A stretch of 64,000 nt of DNA, taken from positions 202,228 to 266,227 of the forward strand of contig JAEUHX010000058.1 in assembly GCA_016792805.1 (NCBI GenBank), written 5' to 3'. The DNA is from Planctomycetota bacterium. GTDB lineage: Bacteria > Planctomycetota > UBA1135 > JACQFD01. The first letter of the stretch is position 1; each line of letters begins with the position of its first letter. The notes beneath the pieces are model-generated. The model had not been told where the DNA came from and did not search any database. It saw only the letters and a list, made by a program, of their open reading frames with translations. Of the stretch, positions 26,411-34,807 are shown one piece after another. The position numbers and the translations under genes were made by a program.

Positions 26411-28450
26411 CTACTTTGAGTGCGAGAAGGCCGCCGCAGGAATCGGCTGAAGCGCCTCGCCGACGCGCGCCCACCGAAGCTGAAGCTCCGCACCGCCCGC
26501 GGCGTTGAACCATTCCAGCACGATCTCGTGCTTCCCTGCGGCCAAAGGCGCATGCCCGCGCTTCTCCGACGGAGCGTGGGGACCGTCGTGATCAATCACC
26601 ACTTCTCCATCGATGGAGAGGCGGCTCCCGTCGTCCGAGATCAGGGAGAACTCATACAAATCGTCGGCAGGCACCTCGAGCACTCCCAAGAACCGCCGTG
26701 CAACCCACTCATCGGCGGGCACCGCAGGGACCGGCAGCACTTCCTTTCGCACGTGCTTGAACGCGGGAATCCGCTCAAACTTGCCTTCCACGATTTCACA
26801 CAGAATCCCGGGCTCGAGCGCACCGAAGTGGCGCGCCGGCTTCGGGACCACCTTCTTGAAGGCGCGCCGGACAACGGGGCTCACCGGACGGCCGCCGTGG
26901 AATGCACGCGCGGCAATGGTGGCATCTCCGCGAAGCACGATGGCATCGCCAGCAACCATCGAGGTGCGGCTCGGCTCGCTGCCGTCGAGAGTCACGCGCA
27001 CATCGAGGCCGGGACTTCCCGCGATCCGCACCGGAAGCGTCGCAACAAATTGATCCGCAGCAGCCTCAATCGTCGGAGCCTTGTACACAATCGGTTCACC
27101 GGACACTTCGACAGCCACCACCGAAGCGATGGCATCGGGTGCACTCCGGGGAACTTCCACGCTGACCGATCCGTCGGCAGTCCTGCAAGAGAGCGCCTTC
27201 TTCGGATCCGCAAGAAGCCACGCGCGCTCCACCGCGCTGCCGAGCCCAGGGATACTCAACTTTCCATCGGCGGGCCAATCAAATACATGGAAGTAGAGCC
27301 GCGTGCGCGCACCGCTGCGCCGCACCGTGCATCGCCCCCAAGGCAGCGCATCGAATACGCTTGCGGTCGTTCCATAGAGAGCCTCGCCGTTCGTTGCCGT
27401 CCATCGGCCCATGGCCTGGAGGCGCTCAACGCTCGCCCCCGGGATCTCACCCTCGGCGGTCGGCCCGACATTCAATAAATAGTTGCCCCCCTTGGAAGCA
27501 ATGTCGCACAGCATCCGAATGAGCTGCTCGCTCGATTTCCAATTCTGATCTGCTCTGCAGTAGCCCCAATGATCATTGAGAGTCATGCAAGTTTCCCAGT
27601 CGACGCCGGAAAATCCGGTGGCCGGAATCTCCTGCTCGGGAGTGCCGAAATCACCACAGTACTCGCTGCCCTTGGTCATGCCCGCCATGCCGCCGCGCCC
27701 CACGTCGACGCGATTATTCACAATCACATCGGGCTTGACGCTCCGGCACAGCTCATAGAGCGCCTTTCCTCGCTTGTGGTTCCAGGTGCTCTCCCACTCG
27801 CCGTCGAACCACATCACGCCGATGTCTCCGTACTCCGTCAGCAGCTCCCTCACCTGATTGTGAAGGTGCTCCACGTAGCGGTCCATATTTGCGCCCGCCG
27901 CCGAGCGCTTCTCCCATTCGCGCCGAGGCAAATAATCGGGGTGATGCCAGTCCATGATGGAGTGGTAGAAGCAAAGCCGGATGCCGTGCTTGCGGCACGC
28001 CTCCGCGAGCTCCTTCAGGATGTCGCGCCGAAACGGCGTGGACATGACGTCGTAGTCCGTAAACTTGCTGTCGAAGAGACAGAAGCCGTCATGGTGCTTG
28101 CTCGTGATGGTGATGTACTTCATCCCCGCCGACTTTGCGATCTGCACCCAACGCTCGGCGTCGAACTTCACCGGATTGAAGTCATTACGGAATTGCTCGT
28201 ATCGTTCGAGCGGGATCTGGGCGGTCGTGTAGATCCATTCGCCGTGGTCCTTTCTCGTGCCCCATTCTCCTGCCGGGACGGCGTAGAGGCCCCAATGAAT
28301 GAACATTCCAAAGCGCGCCTCGCGCCACCAGTCGAGGCGAGCGTCGCCGGAAGCATCGGCGTCTTGCGCCGGTTTCGCTGACTGACACGCCGAAGCCGCG
28401 ATCAGTGTAGCCAGGACGGCGCCTGCAAGACGCCCATGGAAGGTTCTCAC
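26411..28450 (-). CDS. Exported GH29 alpha-L-fucosidase with C-terminal PA14-like domain
   Basis: A 679-residue lipoprotein-type enzyme (lipobox ending at Cys22 with the GTG at 28450). GH29 features: EARFGMFIHWGLYAVPAGEW at the N-terminus, TSKHHDGFCLFDS, and nucleophile Asp216 in VMWFDGEWE. The GH29 barrel is about 35-380, followed by a beta-sandwich, a chitobiase C-like segment (VTLDGSEPSRTS) and a C-terminal PA14-like domain (about 540-679, FSLISDDGSRLSIDGEVVIDHDG). It releases L-fucose from glycans outside the cytoplasm. The gene starts 11 bases after the DUF1080 gene and the two are one operon. The longer frame to 28750 overlaps DUF1080 and is rejected. Confidence 0.94.
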   Translation of the reverse strand: MRTFHGRLAGAVLATLIAASACQSAKPAQDADASGDARLDWWREARFGMFIHWGLYAVPAGEWGTRKDHGEWIYTTAQIPLERYEQFRNDFNPVKFDAERWVQIAKSAGMKYITITSKHHDGFCLFDSKFTDYDVMSTPFRRDILKELAEACRKHGIRLCFYHSIMDWHHPDYLPRREWEKRSAAGANMDRYVEHLHNQVRELLTEYGDIGVMWFDGEWESTWNHKRGKALYELCRSVKPDVIVNNRVDVGRGGMAGMTKGSEYCGDFGTPEQEIPATGFSGVDWETCMTLNDHWGYCRADQNWKSSEQLIRMLCDIASKGGNYLLNVGPTAEGEIPGASVERLQAMGRWTATNGEALYGTTASVFDALPWGRCTVRRSGARTRLYFHVFDWPADGKLSIPGLGSAVERAWLLADPKKALSCRTADGSVSVEVPRSAPDAIASVVAVEVSGEPIVYKAPTIEAAADQFVATLPVRIAGSPGLDVRVTLDGSEPSRTSMVAGDAIVLRGDATIAARAFHGGRPVSPVVRRAFKKVVPKPARHFGALEPGILCEIVEGKFERIPAFKHVRKEVLPVPAVPADEWVARRFLGVLEVPADDLYEFSLISDDGSRLSIDGEVVIDHDGPHAPSEKRGHAPLAAGKHEIVLEWFNAAGGAELQLRWARVGEALQPIPAAAFSHSK

Positions 28451-28461
28451 GTCGTTGATTC

Positions 28462-29817
28462 CTACAGCTGACGAATGTAGAGGTTGGCGAACTCGAGAGC
28501 CGATCCGTGGTGTTGCAATCCGATCGGACCGCGCGCGGCGACTCCGGGGAGCGCGGCGTCGACGATCACATGCTTCCCGTTGAGCCAAACATTGAGTGTC
28601 TCCCCCTGCATTCGAATCTTGAAGCGGTTCCACTGGCCGACCGGAGCGTCGGCGCGCTCCTTCGGTGTCACAGCAGCGCGGACCGCAGGGGGCATGCTCC
28701 CGTCCGTTCTGTAGCCATAAACCTCGCCGCTTCCGACGCTCCAGTTCCACATGTTGACTTGGCTCTTGCTGTTTCCGCGCAGGAAGATTCCGCTGTCGTA
28801 CTCCTCAACTTCCTCCTCTTTGTTGGTGCCGTCGGGATTCCTGGCAACGGAGCCATCGGGGGCGATCACCGGGCGCTTCATCTTCCCCTGCGACTTGCCG
28901 GCCCACCGCCAGTCCGCGATGAGCTCGAAATCGGCGAACTCCTCCTTCGTCCACAAATCCCCGCCTTTGCCATCGTAGGCGAGCACCCAATCCCGCGGTG
29001 TCCAATGCCCTTCCTTCCCCGAGTCCTCCTTGAAGGCCGTCAGAGTCCCGTCGAAAAGCACTCGGAAGCCGAGGTCGGCTTCGGCAACGAGCGACGCGGG
29101 AAGGACCGGCACGGTTGCGGGGAGCTCTTGAATCTTGAGATTGCGAAAGTGCACCTCCGACCCTTCGGCTTCGAGGCAAATGTATCCTTTGCGGGGAGTA
29201 ACCTCGCTTCCGCCGGAGACCTCCTTGCCGTTCACCGCAAGTTTGATGGTGCCGTCGAGACAGGTCACGCGGTAGTGATTCCACTGCGGAGCGGGCTTCG
29301 CGCGCTTCTCGCTCGGTAGGCACCGCTCCCAGCCGGCCGGATGGGGCCGATCGGGCCGCATCCGGGCGCCGTGGATCGCGAAGATGTCTCCATCGCTTGT
29401 GTAATTTGGAGTCTCGACGCCATCCATGACCTGGACTTCGATCGAGCGAGTGAAGGGCTGACCCTTTGCCGTCAGTGCATCGGACCAGATGAAAAGCCCC
29501 GCATTGCCGCCCTTCTGGAGATGGCGATACTCGAGTTCGAGAACAAAATTCTCATACATCTTTTCTGTACGAAGCACTCCCGTCGGCTTTCCCGAGCAGA
29601 CGATCATTCCATCGCGAACGGCCCACGTCGAAGGCGAGCAATTCACATTGCGCCAGCCACTCAGATCCGTCCCATTGAAGAGCGGCGCAAATTTGTCTGC
29701 GCCCTCCTGCGCGGCGCGAGTCGTCCCGCACGCGGGAGCGATCGCCCAGAGCCCAAGGAGCGTCCATCCGTGAAACAGCAAGGCGGGAGTCCGCCGCGAA
29801 ATCCAGGTGATGAGCAT
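28462..29817 (-). CDS. Exported protein with two DUF1080 (3-keto-disaccharide hydrolase-type) domains
   Basis: A 451-residue predicted lipoprotein (hydrophobic leader ending APACG near residue 30). Two DUF1080 LamG-like sandwiches: one about 40-235 (FAPLFNGTDLSGWRNVN, RSIEVQVMDG, WNHYRVTCLDGTIKLAVNG) and one about 245-451 (FRVLFDGTLTAFKED, EEYDSGIFLRGN, WNRFKIRMQGETLNVWLNG, GPIGLQHHGSALEFANLYIR). The second is a complete FNG-type domain ending in the family NIYIR motif. DUF1080 proteins are abundant in planctomycetes, and some hydrolyse 3-ketoglycosides. Upstream of and co-transcribed with the fucosidase, so it may act on the same glycan. Confidence 0.9.
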   Translation of the reverse strand: MLITWISRRTPALLFHGWTLLGLWAIAPACGTTRAAQEGADKFAPLFNGTDLSGWRNVNCSPSTWAVRDGMIVCSGKPTGVLRTEKMYENFVLELEYRHLQKGGNAGLFIWSDALTAKGQPFTRSIEVQVMDGVETPNYTSDGDIFAIHGARMRPDRPHPAGWERCLPSEKRAKPAPQWNHYRVTCLDGTIKLAVNGKEVSGGSEVTPRKGYICLEAEGSEVHFRNLKIQELPATVPVLPASLVAEADLGFRVLFDGTLTAFKEDSGKEGHWTPRDWVLAYDGKGGDLWTKEEFADFELIADWRWAGKSQGKMKRPVIAPDGSVARNPDGTNKEEEVEEYDSGIFLRGNSKSQVNMWNWSVGSGEVYGYRTDGSMPPAVRAAVTPKERADAPVGQWNRFKIRMQGETLNVWLNGKHVIVDAALPGVAARGPIGLQHHGSALEFANLYIRQL

Positions 29818-29869
29818 GGGGTGGATTCTGCCCGATCTCGTCGGCGATGGAACGCGAGAGCTTTCATCG

Positions 29870-32800
29870 CTATTTGCTCGCGCCCATCTCTCGAAGGCGA
29901 TTCTTGAGACGTAGTGCGAGCTCCGCCTGCTCGTAGCTGCACGCCGCCAGCGCGCGCTCCAGCGCCTGCGTCGCCGCGCCGCGCTGTCCGTCCAGGGCTA
30001 AGGCCAACGCGTAGACCTCAAGCGACTCGGCGTCTGCAGCCTGGGTGAGGGCGACGAGGTCGCCCGCGAGCTGCACCATCAGCGGCACGGCAGACTTCGG
30101 ACAGGGGCCTCTGCGCTCATCGATATAGAGCGTCGCGATCCACTGCAGCCGAAAGGCGGGAACTTCATACAGATGCTCGCGGCGAAGGCGCCCGTAGACC
30201 TCAAGAGCCTTCGCAAAGGCCCCCTCAAAAATGAGCTCCTCCACCGCGATCCAAGCGCTGTCGCCGCGCGGCGGTCGTACGCGATCGAGGAATTCGGCCG
30301 CCGAGGCCGCGGCCGGTCCGGGTGCGGTCCGAAGGCGCCATCGAATCGCCTCAAGCGCCGTCGAGTCGAAAGGGAGCCACTGAAAACCAGCTTCCTTGAA
30401 TCCACTTTTCGCCGCCGCTTCGTCTCCGCGCTCGGCCGCGGCAAGGGCATCAAGAAATTGGATGCGCCGACGAGCGCGCGCATCGACGCTCGCGGCACTG
30501 TAAATCGCGGTGCCCGCCGAAGCGCTCGTCACGAGGAGCTCCCGAATCCCATCGCCATCGAGATCCGCCGCGCGCACCGACGTTGCGAGCGAATCCCGCA
30601 GAATCGTGAACTTCGTCTGGAGGTGGCGGTCCATCACGATGAGTTCGTTCCCGACGCCCACGATGACTTCGCCCTGTCCGTCGCCGTCGAGGTCCTCAGC
30701 AAAAAAGAAGTTCACTCGATCGCCAAGCCTGCGGATTGCGACAGGCCTCCCTTCAGCACTCATCACGACCATGTCCGCAGCCTGAAACGCCGCGACGATC
30801 TCGGGACGCATGTCACCATCGAGATCATGAATCACGGGGTCGATGCGATGCCGAATGCGGGAGTGTTCCCACCACAATTTGCCGTCTGACCGATAGACAT
30901 GCATCACGTCATCCACGTCGATCGCGAGAATCTCGGCTTTCCGGTCACCGTCGAGATCCCAAACGAGAAACTCGGCGCAATTCGGCGCGAGTGCAAACGA
31001 TCGCAGAACCGTACCGTCGAGCCCGAGCACAAATACACCCTGCGCCGGAGTGAGAACCACGAGCTCGAGGCGGCCGTCTCCATCGAGATCCGCAGGAATC
31101 ACATCTCGAATAGATGTCGGGATCTCGCGCTCCCAGAGCTTGGCCCCATCGGCACCGCATGCTGTTACATATTTCGCGGCGACTCGGCTCACGAAGTCAA
31201 GATGCCCATCCCCGTCGAGATCGGCGCGGTGGAAGAAAAACGTGCGCATGCGCTGAGTCCATAGCACCTTTCCGTCGCGGTCGAACGCGTACAGGACTCC
31301 GTCGGCATCCATCGCGGCAACGCCGAACGCACCGCTATTGGGAAAGCTCATTCGTTCGACCTGCATGACGGCGCGGGAGGTCTTGAGTTCCATCACCTCC
31401 TTGCCGCTCGGCGCCAGCACGAGCACATCGTGAGGTTCGAACCCGACGACGATCTCGGGTGCGGAATCCCCGTGCGCATCAAAAAAATCGACAACGCGGC
31501 CGTGCGCCCGATCGCGCGACGAGATCTCAAATTGTACTGTCTTCTTAGAGGAGACGGAGAGCGCCTGCTTGGCGCTCGTGCCAATCACAATATCCGTGAA
31601 TCCGTCTCCTTCGAGATCGTCCACAAGCCCGGCAGTAAGCGTTCCGCGGTAGGGAATTCGTGACAACAGCTGTCCGGCGCGATCGACCAGGCAAACTCCC
31701 GAACTCTCCCCGCCGACGGCGATGAAGGGCCCCGAAGGTCCCATCGCTGGCGCGACGAACTGGCTCACTGCGCCACGGAGAATCTGCTCGTCGAAGGGGA
31801 TGGTCCCATCGAGCTTCATCGCTGCGAGGCGTCCAGTGAACATTCCAACAATCAATTCATCGAGCCCGTCTCCGTCGAGATCCATGGCCGCGGGGTAGAT
31901 TCGCCCCGGCGGCGCATCGAGACGCAGAAGTGTTCCATCGCCTTTGCGCAGAACGACCTTATTGAGGTCCCTCAGCACCGCCTCGGATCGTCCGTCTCCG
32001 TCGAAGTCGCGAAGAAGCACTTCTTCTTCGCCCTGTTTCGTCGGCAGAGTGAAGGCTGTGGTGCCGTCGGCTCGAATCGCGGTCGTCATGGTCGCGCCAC
32101 AAATGAGCGCCGCGAACCCGATCTCCGGTTGGGGATTTGAGATGATCCCCAGGCTCTGGCCAGACACAGCTACTCGCCACAAATCGCTACCATCGCTTCG
32201 AATCGCGCGAATCTCGCCTTTCCGAAAGCAGATCATGAGTTCCTCGCGCCCGTCTCCGTCGAGGTCTCGAGCCGCCAGGTTCTCAATAGCTTCCATTTCC
32301 GGCAGCCGAAGCCTCTCGCTGCCGCGGCTGTCCAGGAGGATGACCTCGCCGCGCCGAGAGCGTGGCCCCTGATCCGTCGTTGCGGCCGCTACCTCGAGAT
32401 CACCGTCACCGTCGGAGTCGAGAGCAACGAGATCGACGGGCGCCAGCGAGAGCCCGACTGTAACAGATGCCTTCGCCTCACGGTTCATCCAAAGCAGCCC
32501 CGGATAGCTGGAAGCCGCGACCACGAGCTCGTCGATTCCATCTCCGTCGAGATCGCGCGCCACAAATCGCGTCGGGGCGCCTCGGTGGCTCGCGCCGAGG
32601 GTCATTTGGGATCCATCGGCGGACCCGATGAGTGTCTGTCCCGAAGCCGAGAAGGCGATCACTTCCTTGCTGCCGTCTCCGTTCAGATCCGCCGCCGCAA
32701 CCCGAAACACCGGCCGGTCGAGCTGCGTCTCCATTCGATGCTCAAGCGGAGCGAGCCGCACAGAAGCTACAGTTCTCCCTCCGTTTTGAATGTGAATCGC

Positions 32801-34735
32801 CATCGGGCCGGACGCTTCCCAGCGATGGCAGCCGTCTCGCCGAGCGCGCAACGAATACTCGCCCTCGGGAAGCAACAATGGAGCGTCCAAGGGAATCGCC
32901 GCCGATTTGAACGGTTTCACGCCCTCGGCGCTCCGTCCGGAGAAGACCTCCAGCCGAAGATTGTCTTGCTCGGCGTCGATGACCAGCTCGCCGACCGCCC
33001 AATCGGCGGTGCACTGCACCTGAGCACCCCCGGGCAGCACGTCGATCGGCTTGGAGATGGGCGGAAAGCCCTCAAAAACGAACTGTGCGCGATAGGCTCC
33101 CGCGCGCAGGGCAACAAGCTCCGGCGCACGCGCCCTCTTCACGATGGCGCCCCCGCCGTCGGAGATCATCACTTCGGCGCCTGGCGGCGTCGAGAGCAAC
33201 TCCACAATTCCCCTCAAGCTCGCAAGCGAACGGTCCAGCGGCCTCGACTGTCCGCGCCGAACGGTAACTTCCTCCTCCTGGCTCGCGAGATCTTGGTCGC
33301 TTTTCTCGAGCCGCACTCGATGGGCTCCCGGCGACACCTCAACCAACAGCGGCTCCGAGTCCTTGGTGAATCCCCGGTGCACGCCGTCCACAAAAACGGC
33401 GGCCCCCGCGGTTTTCGACGTGACCACGAGCTGGCCGGGCTGAACCCACCAATACACTCCGGCCATAGCCGCGGCCGCCAGTCCCGCTGCCAACGTTCCA
33501 AAAAAGGCCGGCCGCCTGCGCAACGCCTTGCCGACGTGGGTTGCGAACCCCGCCGGCCGCGCCGAGATCGGCCGAAACTCAAGAAATGCTCTCAAGTCGT
33601 CGGCGAGAGCCTGCACCGTGCCATATCTACGCGACGGCTGCTTCTCGAGCGCTTTGAGTACGATTGTCTCCAGGTCGCGCGGGATCGAGGGCCGGAACCG
33701 GCGCGGGCTCGGCGGCTCCTCCGCTCCGAGCTTTGTGAAGACTTCGTGGGCGGTATCCCCTTCGAATGGCAAATGGAGTGTCAGCGCCTCAAAGAGCGTA
33801 ACTCCCAAAGCATACACATCGGTGCGCGCGTCGACGGGCGCATTCACGACTCGCGCCTGCTCCGGCGAAACATAGCTCGGCGTCCCCGTGAAATCCGACG
33901 TGCGCGTCAGCGACGGCAGCGACTCCTCCCGCGCCAGCCCGAAGTCGGTCAATACCACCGATCCGTTGGTCCGCAGCAGAATATTGGCCGGCTTGACGTC
34001 GCGATGGAGCACTCCCTGCTGGTGGGCGAACTCGAGCGCGTCGGCCACTTGAACGAGCACGCGGCAGATCGTCTCAACATATGTGCGATCCCACACGGGG
34101 CCGCCGCGGCTCCCTGCGCCGCTGGAACCCTTCGTGGAGTTCCCCGATCCCCGGGTCGTCGGCGCCACGCCGCCGCCCACGATCTCTCCAACATGCCGCC
34201 CATGGAGCTGCTCCGATGGCTTGCTTCGGAGTCGGCGCAGGACGTTCTCGAGCGAGGAGCCTTCGATAAGTTCCATCGCAATGTAATGGGCGCCGCGCTC
34301 CTCCCCGATTGCGTAAACTTCCACAATTCCCGGATGGCGCAGCCGCGCCGCGGTGGAGGCCTCGCGGCGAAACCGCTCCACCGAGGTCGGGCTGAGCGAC
34401 GCCAGCGTCGGGAGCACCTTGAGGGCCACTTGGCGCCCCAAGGAGACCTGTTCCGCCAGGTACACGACACCCATGCCGCCGCGCCCGATCTCGCGCACGA
34501 TGCGGAACTCGCCGAGTTGCTCTGGGGGACTGCCCCCCGGCGCGTGGCCAGGATCGCCGACTATTCCGAGCGCCCGCAGCGCCTCAAGCCGACGGCGAAT
34601 CTCGGTCGCGAACTCCGGGTTCTGCGCGCAAATCTCGTCGACGGCCTTCGACCCCTCGGTCTCCATGCGTTCAAGGCACGCCTCGACGAGCGCATCGGCG
34701 CGCGATTCGTGGGGATCGGGGCTCGAGTCGGCCAC
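29870..34735 (-). CDS. Pkn-type Ser/Thr protein kinase fused through PEGA domains to a very long FG-GAP beta-propeller
   Basis: A 1621-residue single-pass membrane kinase. Kinase domain about 77-400: glycine loop IGRGGMGVVY, Lys in VALKVLP, HRDVKPANILL catalytic loop and DFGLAREE. A TM helix follows (about 412-430, TLAAGLAAAAMAGVYWW), two PEGA-like sandwiches (GQLVVTSKTAGAAVFVDG, IVELLSTPPGAEVMI), then about 14 FG-GAP/VCBS loops such as DLNGDGSKE and DLDGDGIDE (about 650-1440). The last about 170 residues are helical and TPR-like. GTG at 34735 is preferred to TTG at 34795, whose first 20 codons only read through a hairpin. Kinase inside, propeller outside; it may sense Ca-dependent or ligand binding. 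Confidence 0.9.
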   Translation of the reverse strand: MADSSPDPHESRADALVEACLERMETEGSKAVDEICAQNPEFATEIRRRLEALRALGIVGDPGHAPGGSPPEQLGEFRIVREIGRGGMGVVYLAEQVSLGRQVALKVLPTLASLSPTSVERFRREASTAARLRHPGIVEVYAIGEERGAHYIAMELIEGSSLENVLRRLRSKPSEQLHGRHVGEIVGGGVAPTTRGSGNSTKGSSGAGSRGGPVWDRTYVETICRVLVQVADALEFAHQQGVLHRDVKPANILLRTNGSVVLTDFGLAREESLPSLTRTSDFTGTPSYVSPEQARVVNAPVDARTDVYALGVTLFEALTLHLPFEGDTAHEVFTKLGAEEPPSPRRFRPSIPRDLETIVLKALEKQPSRRYGTVQALADDLRAFLEFRPISARPAGFATHVGKALRRRPAFFGTLAAGLAAAAMAGVYWWVQPGQLVVTSKTAGAAVFVDGVHRGFTKDSEPLLVEVSPGAHRVRLEKSDQDLASQEEEVTVRRGQSRPLDRSLASLRGIVELLSTPPGAEVMISDGGGAIVKRARAPELVALRAGAYRAQFVFEGFPPISKPIDVLPGGAQVQCTADWAVGELVIDAEQDNLRLEVFSGRSAEGVKPFKSAAIPLDAPLLLPEGEYSLRARRDGCHRWEASGPMAIHIQNGGRTVASVRLAPLEHRMETQLDRPVFRVAAADLNGDGSKEVIAFSASGQTLIGSADGSQMTLGASHRGAPTRFVARDLDGDGIDELVVAASSYPGLLWMNREAKASVTVGLSLAPVDLVALDSDGDGDLEVAAATTDQGPRSRRGEVILLDSRGSERLRLPEMEAIENLAARDLDGDGREELMICFRKGEIRAIRSDGSDLWRVAVSGQSLGIISNPQPEIGFAALICGATMTTAIRADGTTAFTLPTKQGEEEVLLRDFDGDGRSEAVLRDLNKVVLRKGDGTLLRLDAPPGRIYPAAMDLDGDGLDELIVGMFTGRLAAMKLDGTIPFDEQILRGAVSQFVAPAMGPSGPFIAVGGESSGVCLVDRAGQLLSRIPYRGTLTAGLVDDLEGDGFTDIVIGTSAKQALSVSSKKTVQFEISSRDRAHGRVVDFFDAHGDSAPEIVVGFEPHDVLVLAPSGKEVMELKTSRAVMQVERMSFPNSGAFGVAAMDADGVLYAFDRDGKVLWTQRMRTFFFHRADLDGDGHLDFVSRVAAKYVTACGADGAKLWEREIPTSIRDVIPADLDGDGRLELVVLTPAQGVFVLGLDGTVLRSFALAPNCAEFLVWDLDGDRKAEILAIDVDDVMHVYRSDGKLWWEHSRIRHRIDPVIHDLDGDMRPEIVAAFQAADMVVMSAEGRPVAIRRLGDRVNFFFAEDLDGDGQGEVIVGVGNELIVMDRHLQTKFTILRDSLATSVRAADLDGDGIRELLVTSASAGTAIYSAASVDARARRRIQFLDALAAAERGDEAAAKSGFKEAGFQWLPFDSTALEAIRWRLRTAPGPAAASAAEFLDRVRPPRGDSAWIAVEELIFEGAFAKALEVYGRLRREHLYEVPAFRLQWIATLYIDERRGPCPKSAVPLMVQLAGDLVALTQAADAESLEVYALALALDGQRGAATQALERALAACSYEQAELALRLKNRLREMGASK

Positions 34736-34762
34736 GCGCCTATCGTAGCGGCCGGAAACGGC

Positions 34763-34793
34763 GCGGCGCCGCCGGAAGATCCGGCGGCGCCGC
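34763..34793. terminator. 13-bp hairpin between the subtilase stop and the kinase start
   Basis: GCGGCGCCGCCGG pairs perfectly with CCGGCGGCGCCGC over a 5-base loop (AAGAT). It sits in the 72-base gap between the subtilase stop (34808) and the kinase GTG (34735) on the minus strand. No T run follows, so termination by this alone is uncertain; it may slow or attenuate readthrough. Confidence 0.45.
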
Positions 34794-34807
34794 AATGCGA
34801 GGCCGAG

